From Callorhinus ursinus (taxonomy: Eukaryota > Chordata > Mammalia > Carnivora > Otariidae): 64,000 nucleotides of DNA. Within the stretch, counting starts at the first letter, position 1, and every line of letters starts with the position of its first letter. Where the stretch lies: NCBI RefSeq assembly GCF_003265705.1, contig NW_020313285.1, positions 19,678,711-19,742,710 on the forward strand. The letters are read 5' to 3'. The notes beneath the pieces are model-generated. The model saw only the letters and a list, made by a program, of their open reading frames with translations. It made no database searches and was not told the DNA's origin. The translations under genes and the position numbers were made by a program. Below, in pieces: positions 44,565-55,913 of the stretch.

Positions 44565-46675
44565 TCACATTACAGATGACGTGGGGCCTCTCAGGTGGCG
44601 GTGTTGAGTAAAGAAAGGTGTGTGAGGTCTGAGTGGGAGATGGGATGTGGTGCTTGTGAGCAGAGAGGCGTGGGCGTGGTTGGGACAGGGGGGCCGTGAG
44701 GGCCCTGAGAAACCTGGCACGGAAGGCCACACGGGGGAGGAAGCACCGAGGAGGGAGAGCGGAATAGCAGAGAAGGGGAGAAGAGCTGAGCGGGGGTGGG
44801 CTTCTAGAAGGCAGGGCCGCAGCTGCAGGCCATGGGGCAGGAGTCCGCTGACCCAGGACTTTGCTGCTCAGGCAAGGCCCGTGGGGAGGGAGGGCTTGGC
44901 TGGGAGAGCCTTGAGGAGAGGGAGCTGTGAGGCCGGAGAGAGACGCAGCGCCCCGGAGCCTGAGGCCTGGAGGCCTTCCCTGACAGCTGCCTGGCACACG
45001 GCTCCCTCCCCAGGCTCTCATCGTAGCCTCCCTGTGGGCAACCCAAACCGCCTCCTCTCTTTCAGCTCCCAAGAGCAGAGACTGGCCCATAGTTGGGGCT
45101 CAGGGAAGTCGTCCCCTGAAAAGGCGAAGGAGAGGTGGGAAGTGGGCCGCTGGTGGTCAGAGTTTAGCAGCCCATCCCACGTGCGTACCCCACGGCAGCG
45201 GGAAGTGTTCCAGGAGGGTACCTCTCGGAAAGAGTTGAGGGAGAAAGGAAATGGGGATTTTTCTGGCCCTAACAACCCAGGGAGCTGACCCCTCTGTGCC
45301 TCAGTTTCCCTACCCGCTCCCTCCCAAGGGTAGAATATAAATGTGCATGGCAGCATTCCAAATGCTCCCAAGCAGGGAAGCCGGGAGTCGGCCACAGACC
45401 AGACCTCCCTCCCCAGAGTGAGCATTCTGCCAGGTCCCCCAGCCTAGTGGTCTGGGATGCTCCAGGACTGCCCCTTGACTGCCACTAGACCTGTGTCCTC
45501 CCCCTGCCTGTCGGGTGAGGTGCCTCATGCGCAGATTGGTGGCACACATTTGGGAATGGAGCACAGTGGTGTATTCTGGAAAGGAGCCCACACCTTCCAT
45601 TCTGCTGCACTCATTAGCAGTTTAAGCAGTAGCTCTCGGGGCCACTGCCTGCCAACTCAGGACCTTCCAGTTACTGCTGACACGGGACTGAGGAATGACA
45701 ATCGGCCTGGGGGTCCTCCAAGAGAGCGGGCCTTCCCACCTGTTGACTTGCTCAGTGATGAACTCACAGAAGGGCCACTCTTGGGAGACCTTTCATTGCT
45801 TAGAACTGTCCCAGCACATACCCCAGACCTGGTAGGTGGGGCACAGCTTGGGGGTCAGTGCTGATGGTGAGCCCCGACTCCTCAGCAGGCTTCTAGGCCC
45901 TTCTCAGCAAGCCCCAGTGGTCAGACTTCGTCTTGCTTTGGAAGGAGATGGCCTGGGTGAGCTGATATGGACGTGTCAGCGGGAGAGAGCAGGCCCAGCA
46001 GAGGCCCCTTCTTCTAGACCATACCCTCACGATGTGGGGGTGCCAAGGCTGGTGTCCCGCTGGAAATTAGCATCAAATCACCTTCCTTCTTGGAAGGAGG
46101 TCAGGGAACTCCCATTGCGCCAAAAGCACCTCCACACAGCCACGCCATGTGCCCCAGTGAGCGTGGACCTCTGGCTGGGTCCTGGCTGGGTACAGAGCCT
46201 ACCTACAAAGAGGATATCTGAGGGACAGAGCACTACCCCTCGGCCTCCCTGGGTGTCCCAGGGCAGACAGTGTAGGCTGAGCCTGGATCTGAGGGGAGCT
46301 AGGCCCCTGGAAAGCTGTACCTGAAAATTAGACATGACCCTGAATGTCCAGCTGCTTGCTTGCTTGGGTGCTGAGTGGGAAATGACGGGGATGGCAGTTA
46401 GCATCAGCTCCCAGGGCTGGGAGACGGAAGAGAAGGCCCACAGCTGATTGGAATCAGTGCTGTCAGAGCGGTGTCAGGTGAACACAGGGTCCCACTGGGG
46501 AAACCATCGGTAGGGCACATATTTATGTTATGTAAGTGTGGGGTCTAGCTGGGCAAGTCTGAAACCTGGAGCACAGGCTGCAAGGCTGGAGATATCCAGG
46601 CAGGAGTTGGCGCTGCATTCCACAGGCAAAATTTTTTTTCCCTGGGGGAAGCCTCCATTTTGCTCTTTTAAAAAA
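44565..46675. other. no gene seen
   Basis: GC-rich unique-looking sequence. Long open frames on both strands (44479-45090 minus, 44647-45288 plus) overlap each other and show no domain or splice support. Confidence 0.35.
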
Positions 46676-46679
46676 TTTT

Positions 46680-46886
46680 TTTAATTCTTAAAATTTTTTT
46701 TAATTTTATTTTTTGAGAGAACGTGCATCAGCGAGAGAGAACAAGCAAGGGGGAGCAGCAGAGGCAGAGGGAGAAGCAGACTCCCCACTGAGCAGGGAGC
46801 CTGATGTGGGGCTCGATCTCAGGCCCCTGAAATCATGGCCTGAGCCAAAGGCAGCAACTTAACTGACTGAGCCACCCAGGCGCTCC
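46680..46886 (-). mobile_element. CAN SINE, antisense
   Basis: 'ttaattttattttttgagagaacgtgcatc' to 'actgagccacccaggcgctcc'. No clean target duplication seen. Confidence 0.88.
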
Positions 46887-46899
46887 TAATTTTTTTTTT

Positions 46900-47002
46900 T
46901 TTAAGTATTTTTAAGTAACCTCTCCACCCAACAGGGGGCTCAAACTCAAGACCCGAGATCAAGAGTCGCATGCTCTTCCCCCTGAGCCAGGCAGGTGTCC
47001 CT
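46900..47002 (-). mobile_element. CAN SINE head fragment, antisense
   Basis: 'aagtaacctctccacccaacagggggctcaaactcaagacccgagatcaagagtcgcatgctcttccccctgagccaggcaggtgtccc' is the reversed tRNA-like part of an older SINE, lying directly beside the SINE at 46680 in the same orientation. Confidence 0.75.
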
Positions 47003-47774
47003 CCGTTTTGCTCTTTCGGCCTTTCAGCGGATTGGGTGGGACCCACTCAGGAGATCAAGGATAAGCTCCCATACTTAAAGTCACCTGGTTTGGGCTGTGA
47101 ACCGTATCTATAGAAATACCTTCTCAGCAACACCTAGGTTAGTGTTTGATGGAATCACTGGTACTGTCGCACCGCCGAGTGGACACACAGACCTGACCCG
47201 CGGCGGGGCTGATAGGAACGGCTGCTCATAGCCGCTATGCGGAGGAAGTGGAACCCTGCACAGCGCCCCGGGCACAGACTCTGGCCTGAAGACCTCCAGA
47301 GAGCGAGTATTCATTTAGAGCTGACTTGGAGTCTACCTTTGGGCTAGGGGCTTTCCGCACACTCCGAGTTATTCTTGGATTGGGTTCTGCAGCCTGGGGC
47401 TAGCCAGAGAAGCATGCAGGCTGTGGCCGAGAAAGAGTTCCTAACCTCCAAAAAGGACCTGCAAAACTGTGTGTCCTGTGTCTTTCATGGTCAAACTGTC
47501 TCCTAGCTTTCAATCAGCCCCTCGGAAAACGAGGGGCTTGTTGCCACGCTGTTCGCTGCGCCTTCAGTTAGCGTTCCTTCGGCGCTGTTTTATGATCCTA
47601 TCACAGCGAGCTCTTGGTGTTTCTGATCCCGTTCTTGCCGACTCGGGATAAAGCCTCCCTTTCTACCTCTTGTGATGAACTTTGCAAAACTCTCCCTGAC
47701 ATCCCTTGCCGTGTCCCGGAGGAAATGTGGACAAGGCAGGGCCGGCATCTTTGCCTCAAGGCCTGGAGAGAGGG

Positions 47775-48480
47775 TGTGAGGTGGCCAGGCGTGGGCGCCG
47801 GGGCGGGGGGGGGGGGCGGCGAGGGAATGCGGCGCCCCGGGCCCCAGTGTCCCCGAGCGGCGCGGTGCGGCGCCTTTAAGGTCCGCTGGGGGCGTGCTAG
47901 CCGCGGCCGCGGGCGCTCGGAGAGGTGAGAGCGCGGCGGCTTGCGGGCCGGGCGGCGCGGAGACCCGGCTCGCGGTAGGAGCTGCGGCGCGCTCGAGGCT
48001 CCCACCTCCTTCCCCGACACGCGGGCCCGCGGGCCACACGCCGCTAACTCAGACTGGGCACCGACCCGGCTCCAGGAGCGCGGGGCGCCGCGGCTCCGAC
48101 CATGGGCAGCTTTCAGCTGGACTACTTCGCGGCGGGCTGGATCGGAGGTGAGCCCAGCCCTGGATGGGAGGGAGCCTCCCGGGAGGTGAGTGTGCTCGCG
48201 GGAGGCGCCCGGGCGCGGGAGAAAAAGGGAGACCCGGCCGAGTTTACAGACCGTGCCGTGGTGGGTCTGGGAGCCCCGCACCCGTGCGCCTCCACCACGC
48301 GCGCAGCGTGCGCGCCGCCTGCCACCGGAGTGCCCCGCTGCCCCTCGCCCGCTGGCCGGCCAGCGTCGCGGGTTCCCCCGGAGCTGCGGCTTTGCCTCCG
48401 AGGGAGGACCCGGCGAACTGGCCCTGGTAACTATTAAACCGGCCGTCGAAGCCAACAGCCAATGGAGCGCCCAGGCACGC
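47775..48480 (+). promoter_or_regulatory. SLC25A48: CpG island promoter of SLC25A48
   Basis: A dense run of CG dinucleotides begins at about 47790 and fades after about 48480, and surrounds the first coding exon. It holds a G-rich tract (47793-47820), GGGCGG-type Sp1-like motifs, a NotI-like gcggccgc near 47900 and a TATA-like 'cctttaagg' at 47873-47881, about 225 bp before the start codon. The transcription start was not determined. CpG islands at mammalian gene starts are normally unmethylated promoters. Confidence 0.8.
48102..48147 (+). CDS. SLC25A48: SLC25A48 exon 1 (start codon)
   Basis: Encodes residues 1-15 and the first base of codon 16. The ATG has a strong context (A at -3, G at +4: gaccATGG) and sits inside the CpG island. 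The peptide MGSFQLDYFAAGWIG is the start of SLC25A48, and the end of this exon begins the first transmembrane helix of the carrier. The donor is GGAG|GTGAGC, phase 1. SLC25A48 is a mitochondrial inner membrane carrier; recent work on the family links it to choline import into mitochondria. SLC25 proteins normally have no cleaved presequence, and none is seen here. Confidence 0.93.
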
Positions 48481-48559
48481 ACACACCCTTCAGAGCCCGG
48501 CTGTGCGCCTGAGTGTGGGGACGCGGCTGCAAGAACTTGTGGGTGAGGGTGACGACTGT

Positions 48560-49700
48560 CCAGGGGGAAGGATGGGGAGCCCGGCTTCGCGGTCAGGCCT
48601 GCCCTAGGGGGCACCCTGGCTGGAGGGTGCGGGGCGCGCCGAGCTGGCAGCCCAGCGCCTGGCTGCAGGTGCCCATTGCCAGATAGGAGGAACCCTTCCT
48701 GTTTTCAGCCTTTATCGACTGTCACTTCTCCCCGCACTCTTGGACCCGCTCCCCCCTTGGGGCCGCTCCTGGAGCCGCTGTCTGCTGGGCCCGGGATGGG
48801 TCCGCTTGGGCAAGAGTTGCATCCATTTCCTTGCTTCTCTGATCTCTTTACAGTAGGTTTATTTCTCTACTTCTGTCAGCTACTGACAGGATGTGGGGAG
48901 GGTTTGAGAAGCACTAGCACGTACTGTAAAATATTATCTTTCTTTTGGCCACATCTAAGAGAATCATCAGAAAAGGGATGTTGGCAAATGCAACCCCTGC
49001 CTGAAGTCACAACCAAAAACAAAACCAAAAACTCGAGGTGCTGAGACAGAGGCTATAATTAGTATGTTTGTACCCCACCAAGTATTCTGGGAATGAAGAC
49101 CAGATTTATAGGAAAATGAAAATGAAACAAATAAAAAGAGCAACAGACCAGATAGCATTCCAGGATCCCTTTCTGAGGGCTGCTCCCGCCTCTGTCCCCC
49201 AGCAGGTGGCTGCAGGGCTCCTGCTGCTGGCTGTCATGAGCAGAGGAGGTCCCTTTCACCATAAGCAGTTATTTTGCACAGGCTTTCTAGACCTTCCTCT
49301 CCTAACTTTACCATGGCGGGGGGGGGGGGTAGTGTGCTGTACCCAGAGCCCCACTAGCCATGTTCAGGCCCTCTTTGGGCAACCATCAGCCATTCTGGGG
49401 GAGAGCCTTCCCTACTTAAGGCTGTCCCCTTACGTAGCCAGACCAACTTCAGTAGGGCTGTCCCTGGCTGGGTTTGAGGGTAAGGCTGTCTGAGTAACTG
49501 CAGGTCTCTGATGACTCCGGGGCCCTCCCCAAGTCACACAGTAAGTAGTGGATTGTCCTTTATTCTACGATCGTCCTCATTTTGTTCATGTTAACATTTT
49601 GTTGTTGTCTTTTGGTTTGGGAGTTTTCTTGCTTCCATGAAGTGAGGATGAGTGTCGTAACTGAATACTCAGTTGGTAGCAAGTGCTGTTGAAGTGCCAC
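48560..49700. other. intron 1, no other gene seen
   Basis: Intron 1 of SLC25A48 spans 48148-52777. This part is unique-looking sequence with a G-run (11 G, about 49319-49329). No exon supported. Confidence 0.5.
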
Positions 49701-49704
49701 AGGT

Positions 49705-49975
49705 ATTTTTAAAACAACTTCACTGAGGCTATTTTATGCATCATAAGATATACCCATTTCAAGTATACAATTCGGTAATTTTTAGCAACCTTACCAGTGT
49801 TTCAGCTATTTCCATAAATTTGTTCTAGCACATTTTCTTCCCCAGTAAGATCCTTCATGCCCATTCACAGTTAAATTCCATCTCCTCCTCCTCCCTCTGG
49901 GCAAACATGAATCTACTTTCTGGCTCTATAAATTAACCTTGGTCTCATGTCTATTGATGTATATTTCTTTGTAGC
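49705..49975 (-). repeat. L1M 3'-end relic, antisense
   Basis: 'aaacaacttcactgaggctattttatgcatcataagatatacccatttcaagtatacaattcggtaatttttag' is the reversed end of an old L1M. It lies in intron 1 of SLC25A48. Confidence 0.6.
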
Positions 49976-49979
49976 CCCA

Positions 49980-50135
49980 GGGAGATAGCTACAATTATTA
50001 CATCCTCATGTTACGGATGAGGAACTGGGTACACAGAGACATTCAGTGACTTGCTCAAGGCCATGCATCGAGCTTGAGCCTTGGGATTCCAACCCAGACA
50101 GCCTGGTTCCAGGGTTGTCTTAACCCTTGTACTCA
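49980..50135 (-). repeat. MIR SINE relic, antisense
   Basis: 'ttattacatcctcatgttacggatgaggaactgggtacacagagacattcagtgacttgctcaaggcc...ttccaacccagacagcctgg' is reversed MIR. Confidence 0.7.
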
Positions 50136-50139
50136 TCTC

Positions 50140-51165
50140 TAGGTGTTTTCTTAATGAACTTGCAGAATAAAATTCCACCATGACATCGTTTACATTTTGT
50201 TTGAAGTTTTACTGGTCTGTGAGGTCCTCAGGTCTGGAAACCACTGACCTGTTTGTCCCATTTCTGATCTTTGCATTTCCTGCTTTCAAATATGTGGGCT
50301 AATGAGTGACCAGGGAGATAAACACCCAAGGTGAGCTCCGAGGCTGCTTCCATGGACTAAGGGATGCCCACAATGAAGGAAGCTCTCACTAGTGAGCAAG
50401 CAACTAGAGTCTGGGGACCAGAAGTCCTTTTTTCCCCTGCTGGGAGGGGCTCCTACAGAGTGAATACTCCAGCTTCCCTCTGGCGAAGTCAGAAAGTCAC
50501 CTTTCTGCCTCTGCCCACTTCCATGGGAAGGAGGGGCTGAGAAGGGTCTGGTGGTTCTAGATGGAACACATGCCTGTTCTGGGGTTAGCTGGTTCCTCTG
50601 CCCCTCTCTCTACTGTCTCATATTCCAGGACTGCCTTACCTGGTTAAATCACCCATGCTAGCAGAGATGCTTCATTCCTCATCAGGGTGGCAGGGAATTT
50701 ATTGTAGAGGATTTGTTCCTGTTTCAACCTCGGAGTCACCAACTTCAACAACAAGGTCTTCTTCATCGACATGACTTCAGGGCAGTCTTGCTTCCCACCA
50801 AAGCTGTTTGGGCCTTGTGACTCTGTGTGTGGATGGGTATTTTTCTGTGAGAGGAAAAATCCAGAGTATCATCACCATGTCAGAGAGGCCTTCTTTAAAA
50901 AAACAAAAACAAAAAACAAACAAATAATAAAAAAAACCCCTAAAACTGGATAGTGACAGCATCTCTTTTTGAACAGCCTATAAGAGCCAGGGCTTTGCTG
51001 GTACTTGACCTTCATTAGCTCATTTCATTCTTACAATGGAACTGCGAGGTAGGTGCTAATATGACTCCCACCTACACCTGCTAAAAGTGAGGTCTAGAAA
51101 AAGTGAAGTAACCTATAAGTAACCGAAAAGTTTCTGCGTTTTCTCTTCACACCTTCCCCCCTTTT
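50140..51165. other. intron 1 sequence; MIR piece near the end
   Basis: No exon. 50990-51100 ('gctcatttcattcttacaatggaactgcgaggtaggtgctaatatgac') looks like an antisense MIR fragment. An A-rich patch lies at 50898-50943. Confidence 0.45.
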
Positions 51166-51169
51166 CTTT

Positions 51170-52540
51170 GAGGCAAATATCACATAACCTAGAAATAACC
51201 ATTTTCAAGCATCCAATTCAGTGGCATTTAGTGCATTCATGGTGTTGTGCATCTGTCAGCTCTGTCTAGTTCCAAATTTTCCTCATGCCCAAAGAAGTCC
51301 CTGGATCCATCAAGCAGTCACTCCCGTTTCCCCTTCCCCCAAGCCCTGACAACCCTTAATGGTTATCAGGTTTCTGTCTCCGTGGATTTGCCTGTTCTGG
51401 ATAATTTGAGTAGATGGAATGAGACACAATGGGACCCTTCTGTGTCTAGCCTCTTGCACCTAGTGTACCATTCTCAACCTTCATCCACACTGCAGCATGC
51501 TTCGGCACTTCGGGATCCCCATTGATGTCCAACAAGATTCATCACAGGGATTTACCACATGGCATTTACCCGCTCACGCACTGATGGACATTTGGGCTGT
51601 TTCCACCTTTTGGCCGTTGCGAATAGTGCTGCCGCGAATATACGTGTTCAGGTACTTGTTCCAGTGCCTGTGGTCTGCTCTTTTAGGTCTCTATCTAGGA
51701 GTGGAATTGCTGGGTTGTATGGTGATTCTTTGTTTCACTTCTTGAAGAAATGACAAACCATTACCACAGTGGCTGCAACATTATACATTCCCACCAGCAA
51801 CATACAAGAGTTCCAGGCTCTCCATATCATTGCCAACACTTACTGTTTTCCTTTAAAACAAAACAACAACAACAACAAACAATTATAGTCATCCTAGTGG
51901 GTATGAAGGGGAATCTCCCTGTGATGTTGATTTGCCTTTCCCTAATGACTAATGGTGTTAGGCATGTTTTCATGTACACATTGGCCATGTGTATATTTTC
52001 TTTGGAGAAATGTCTCTTCATGTCCTTTGCTCATAAAAAAAAAAATTGTGGGGGAGTCACCTGCATACCTTAGTCGGTGGAATGTGTGACTCTTGATCTC
52101 AGGGTTGTGAGTTCAAGCCTCCTGTTGGGCGTGGAGCCTACTTAAAAAAAATACTTTTTTAGTTTTAAGTATTTCTTATAAATTCTGGATACTAGACCCT
52201 TATCACCTATATGATTTGCAGATATTTCTCCCCATTCCATAGGTTGTCTTCACTTCTTGATAGTGTCCTTTGCTGCACACAAGTTTTTAATCGGTATGAC
52301 ACACAGTTTATTTTTTCTTTTGTGACTTGTGCTTTTGGTTTCATATCTAAGGATCTCTTGCCATTCTAGGATCAAGAAGTTTTCCCCTGTGTTTTAGTAA
52401 ATGATTTTTATAGTTTCAGTGTTTCCATTAAGGTCTTTGGTCAATTTTGAGTTCATTTTTGTATATGATATGAGGGTGGGGTCTAACGTCATTCTTAGGC
52501 ATGCAGATACGCAGTTGTGCCAGCGCCTTCACTGTCCTTT
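51170..52540 (-). repeat. L1M relic, antisense, split by a SINE head
   Basis: 'aaccattttcaagcatccaattcagtggcatttagtgcattcatgg', 'ggattgcctg...gatggaatgagac', 'ttgatttgcctttccctaatgac', 'ttctttggagaaatgtctcttcatgtcc', 'gtcaattttgagttcatttttgtatatg' follow the reversed L1 3' half in order. The fragment at 52045-52160 interrupts it. Lies in intron 1. Confidence 0.75.
52045..52160 (+). mobile_element. CAN SINE head fragment, sense
   Basis: 'gggggagtcacctgcataccttagtcggtggaatgtgtgactcttgatctcagggttgtgagttcaagcctcctgttgggcgtggagcctacttaaaaaaaa' is the tRNA-like part of an older SINE with its A-tail, inserted into the L1 relic. Confidence 0.75.
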
Positions 52541-52777
52541 TTTGGGGGTGCTTGTTTCTAGAGGCAGAGCCTAGGTTTTACTTCATTTTCTCTGCCTTCC
52601 CCAGTGCCTGGGCTGGTGCCCAGCACATTGCCGGGGGGGTGAGAGGGCTCTGGGAACTGGGCATTGACTGAACGAGTAGATGTGAGTGCCCGAGCCGTCT
52701 GTCTTATCCCAGGAGCCAGCAGGTGCACGTGAGGAGTCCAGGGGCTCAGTGACCAGGTCTTCTTCTTTGATCAACAG

Positions 52778-52821
52778 GTGCAGCCAGCGTCATCGTCGGC
52801 CACCCTCTAGACACGGTCAAG
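52778..52821 (+). CDS. SLC25A48: SLC25A48 exon 2 (44 bp)
   Basis: Starts in phase 1 after 'cttctttgatcaacag' and ends in phase 0 at AAG|GTACTG. It completes Gly16 and encodes residues 17-30, AASVIVGHPLDTVK. This is the end of the first transmembrane helix and the first half of the carrier signature (P25-x-D27-x-x-K30). In SLC25 carriers these charged residues form the matrix salt-bridge network that gates the transport path. The exon ends right after the signature lysine. At 44 bp it is short for an internal exon, but both splice sites are good and the joined frame is exact. Confidence 0.95.
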
Positions 52822-52824
52822 GTA

Positions 52825-53930
52825 CTGCGGCCATGTTTGCCATTACCTCTTGGAAAGCGGCCTGGAGTGAGTCTGCCTCCAGCAATATGTCTGCTGTTTC
52901 TGATCCCAAGACAGTTTCCAGCCCAGGGCCAAGGCTCTGTGCCAACCCCGGAGGGTGGGGGGCCGGAGGACTGGTTTGGAATCATCCCTCTCTCCTCTCG
53001 TTACTTGGCAGCAATTTTGTTTTTGTGAATGCCGGATTTCTGCCTCCAGGTTCTCAGGGGCTGTGGGGGAGGGCCAGGCAATGGTACGGCTCCCCTGCCA
53101 GTCTCGGCAACTGAGGGGCCGGGAAAGGCTTCCAGTGTGAGGTGGCATCTGAGTCCAGAATTTAAGGTTGGGTTTCAGGTGATGAGAAAAGATGTTCCAG
53201 GCTCAGAGAGCAGCAAGAGCTAAGGCACCGAGGTGGGGACCCTGCGTGGGGGTCACGCTTGGGAAAAGCCAGCATGGCCGGTTTGGCTGATGCATCAGGT
53301 TTCAGCAGCTGTAGAGCAGAATCCAGGAAAGGTGGGTCAGCACTCAACCCTGGGAGGCCTTCACTGTCCGATTAGGACTGCGGACTTGGGTTGGGAATGG
53401 GAAGCCATTATAACTCTGGGAAGTGCAGGAGGTATGAGGACTCAACAGGGCCATCTGGCAAGGGGGGGGGGGATCATCCACGCCCCTTGTTCTACAGATG
53501 GAGAAACTGGCCCAGGGAGGGGAAGGGGCTTGCCTGAGGTCATGCCAGGTGTTAAAGCATTGAGGAGTGAGTGAGTGAGGAGCTCTACAAAAGGACATTC
53601 TTTGACTCCACGCCCATCCCCGCCCCCTGTCCCCAGGAGTGAGCAGGACTACAGAGCCATACCCTGGGAGCACTGTTGGTCGCAAATAGTGCCTTCTCAC
53701 CCCTGACTTGCACATTCCTATCTAAAGCTTTGCCTGGATCGTGCACTAAGAGGAACTGCTCAGGCTTTTCCCAAGTGGCTGCTACAGTCACTTTCCCCCT
53801 GTCTTCTTCCCGGTATGACAGTGGGCCCTCCTAGGGCAGAGCCCAGGCCTGCTTTCTTCTTGATGGGGGATCAGCCTATTTGTCTTAGATAGCTTAAGAT
53901 CTTTCCTGGCTCTTTGTGTCACCCATATGG
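52825..53930. other. intron 2, no other gene seen
   Basis: Intron 2 spans 52822-57946. This part holds a G-run (11 G, near 53462-53472) and only accidental open frames. Confidence 0.5.
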
Positions 53931-53934
53931 GCCC

Positions 53935-54075
53935 TGCCTTTTGCTCATACATCAAACGCATACCAGACACTTTCTGTGTGTAGACGGTATGGGGATAGCA
54001 AGGCATCAGTAGTAGGCAAAGCAAATCCAATCCCTGCCCCTGTGGGCCTTCCAGCTATATTCCCGGCACAGGCAA
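53935..54075 (-). repeat. L2 3'-end relic, antisense
   Basis: 'tcaaacgcataccagacactttctgtgtgtagacggtatggggatagcaaggcatcagtagtaggcaaagc...ccctgcccctgtgggccttccag' is reversed L2. Confidence 0.5.
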
Positions 54076-54429
54076 CCTCTGTGTCTCCCTGGTTAGAACA
54101 TCCTTCCCTTCCCCCCAGCTTGGCCAGGGGCTGGTGGAGCTTGTTGGAGGTTCCCCCTCCCTGCACGGGCAGGTCTGGCTGCCTGAAAAGGCTGGAGTGC
54201 TCCTCCTGCTGTCCACTCTGCCCCTTGAGCCTCTGAGAGAGCCCTTCCTGATGCATCAAATCCAGTCTCTGCCCAGCCTGAGAAACTCCTCGCTCAGGGT
54301 ACCAGCCTGGTGATGCCAGCCTTCACGGCTGGCCATGGCTCAGGGCCCTTGCTACTCCCCAAAACATGCTCCTTCCTTCCTTTCTTCTGGCTGACATTTT
54401 CTCTGGAGTCCCTACCTGAGAAAGGTCCA

Positions 54430-54615
54430 GGCAAGAGCTTTAGGGTCGGAATAATCTGGAGTGCGGTCTCAGCCTGCCTACCTACTCTCCTGTGACCAGG
54501 ATGCAGCACTTTACCTCCCCAAGCCTTGCTCTCCTCATCTGAAAAATGGGCAAAGAGCACCTCCCAGCAGGGCTGCTCTGAAGATTGTCCCTGAGGCACT
54601 GAGCATAGAGTCATG
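54430..54615 (+). repeat. MIR SINE relic
   Basis: 'agagctttagggtcggaataatctggagtgcggtctcagcctgcc...ctcctcatctgaaaaatgggcaaagagcacctcccagcagggctgctctgaag' follows the sense MIR order. Confidence 0.55.
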
Positions 54616-54929
54616 AGTGAGCCGTTCCTATCCTGATGAACACACATGCTTGTGTGTTGTAGGTGACTTGGGACTTGTCCAAGGTCCCAGGCCTTGCCTC
54701 GTAAAGAGCCAAGCTAAAAGCACCTGGGCTGCTAACCCAGGTCAGAGGCTCCTTCCCTGCCCGTGGCTGTCCCATCACTGGTGGGAGAGCCAGCCCCTGG
54801 CTGCTTGGTGGCCGTGAAGCTGGGATCCGGATTCTCACCTGACTCTCTGCCCAGATGGTGCATTTCAGGTATATGCCTGATGCAGTGTGAGTAGGGTTTC
54901 CTGATCAGGACTCAGCTGCCTTTAGACCA

Positions 54930-55022
54930 GCTAGCGAACTGTAAGAGCATAGATAGGCATTGTGGTAAGCTGCTAAATTTGTCGTAATTTGTTACAGCAG
55001 CAATAGGACAACTAATACAAGA
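54930..55022 (+). repeat. MLT1-type LTR 3' end
   Basis: 'attgtggtaagctgctaaatttgtcgtaatttgttacagcagcaataggacaactaatacaa' is the characteristic 3' end of MLT1 LTRs. How far it extends upstream is unclear. Confidence 0.75.
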
Positions 55023-55029
55023 AGTCAGC

Positions 55030-55595
55030 TTTCTCCATCTGTAAAATGGGGACAGTATCCAGGCCCAGCGGCATTTGTGGGATTCCATGAGATAAGTTCT
55101 AGAAGAGGCCCAGTACTTCCCAAGGAAGGCAATTGCCGCACACTAAATTCCAGCCCCTGTTGTAAGGAGGCCCTGGAGGCATGTGCTGTGTGGCTGGCCT
55201 CCGTGGCAGTGTCCTCAAGTGTCCAGCATGGCTGGATGGCCGTTGCTCCATGGTTTTGGAACTCTTCTGTGATCTGGGATTGACTCCTGGGTTGAGTTTC
55301 CTCATGTACGGTTTGCTTGACTCGGGCACTGGAGTTTTTCAGTGGAACTTGATCCTTCTTGGGGCCTCAACCTGTGGATTCAGTCCCCAGAGGTAGCCCT
55401 GTCAGCGCTGGGGCCAGTGGAGAGAGCATTCACCCCCACGCCAGCCTTAAATGGGGGAAGAGAGGGAGGCCTGTGCCCATGTCCCTTCGCCTATAATCTT
55501 GTCTAGGTTGGGGATACCCCACCCCAAGGTAGAGCTCTGTGGGTCTGCTCCACCGTGAAAGCCCGCTTCTCATCCTGCTGCGCCTTCCCCTGTGT
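55030..55595. other. intron 2 sequence, nothing recognised
   Basis: No exon and no clear repeat, apart from a MIR-like 'ctttctccatctgtaaaatggggacag' at 55028-55054. Confidence 0.4.
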
Positions 55596-55599
55596 CTTC

Positions 55600-55860
55600 A
55601 CCTCTAGGCAATTAAATACTGCAGTTTCCCTCAAGCAGCCCACACTTCTGACCCCCGGGTCTGTTTTTCCCCAAGGTACTTGTCATCATCAGACATAAAT
55701 ATTTGCTTGGGAATTGCCTTTTATTGACTTTTTTTTCCCCATCCCCACTTGGTTCTAAGTTCCACAAGGCCAGGAAGCTGATTTCCTCTACTGCTGAATC
55801 TCCTGAGTGGAACAGGGGTGGTTGGAAAACAGGCCTTCAATCATATAGGTTGAATGAGTC
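55600..55860 (+). repeat. L2 3'-end relic
   Basis: 'ggttctaagttccacaaggccaggaagctgatttcctctactgctgaatctcctgagtggaacagg...tgaatgag' follows the sense L2 3' end. Confidence 0.5.
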
Positions 55861-55913
55861 AACCATTATAGCTCTTTGATTATGAAAGTAACACTTAGAA
55901 AACATACGATACC

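Noticed and set aside
1..47000. Genes I remember as neighbours of SLC25A48 in human (for example CXCL14 or IL9)
   Set aside because: No open frame or exon text matching them was found in the window.
47601..48614. 337-codon open frame on the minus strand across the SLC25A48 CpG island
   Set aside because: Very GC-rich DNA lacks stop codons by composition. The peptide is low-complexity Arg/Pro/Ala text, and the + strand holds the real exon.
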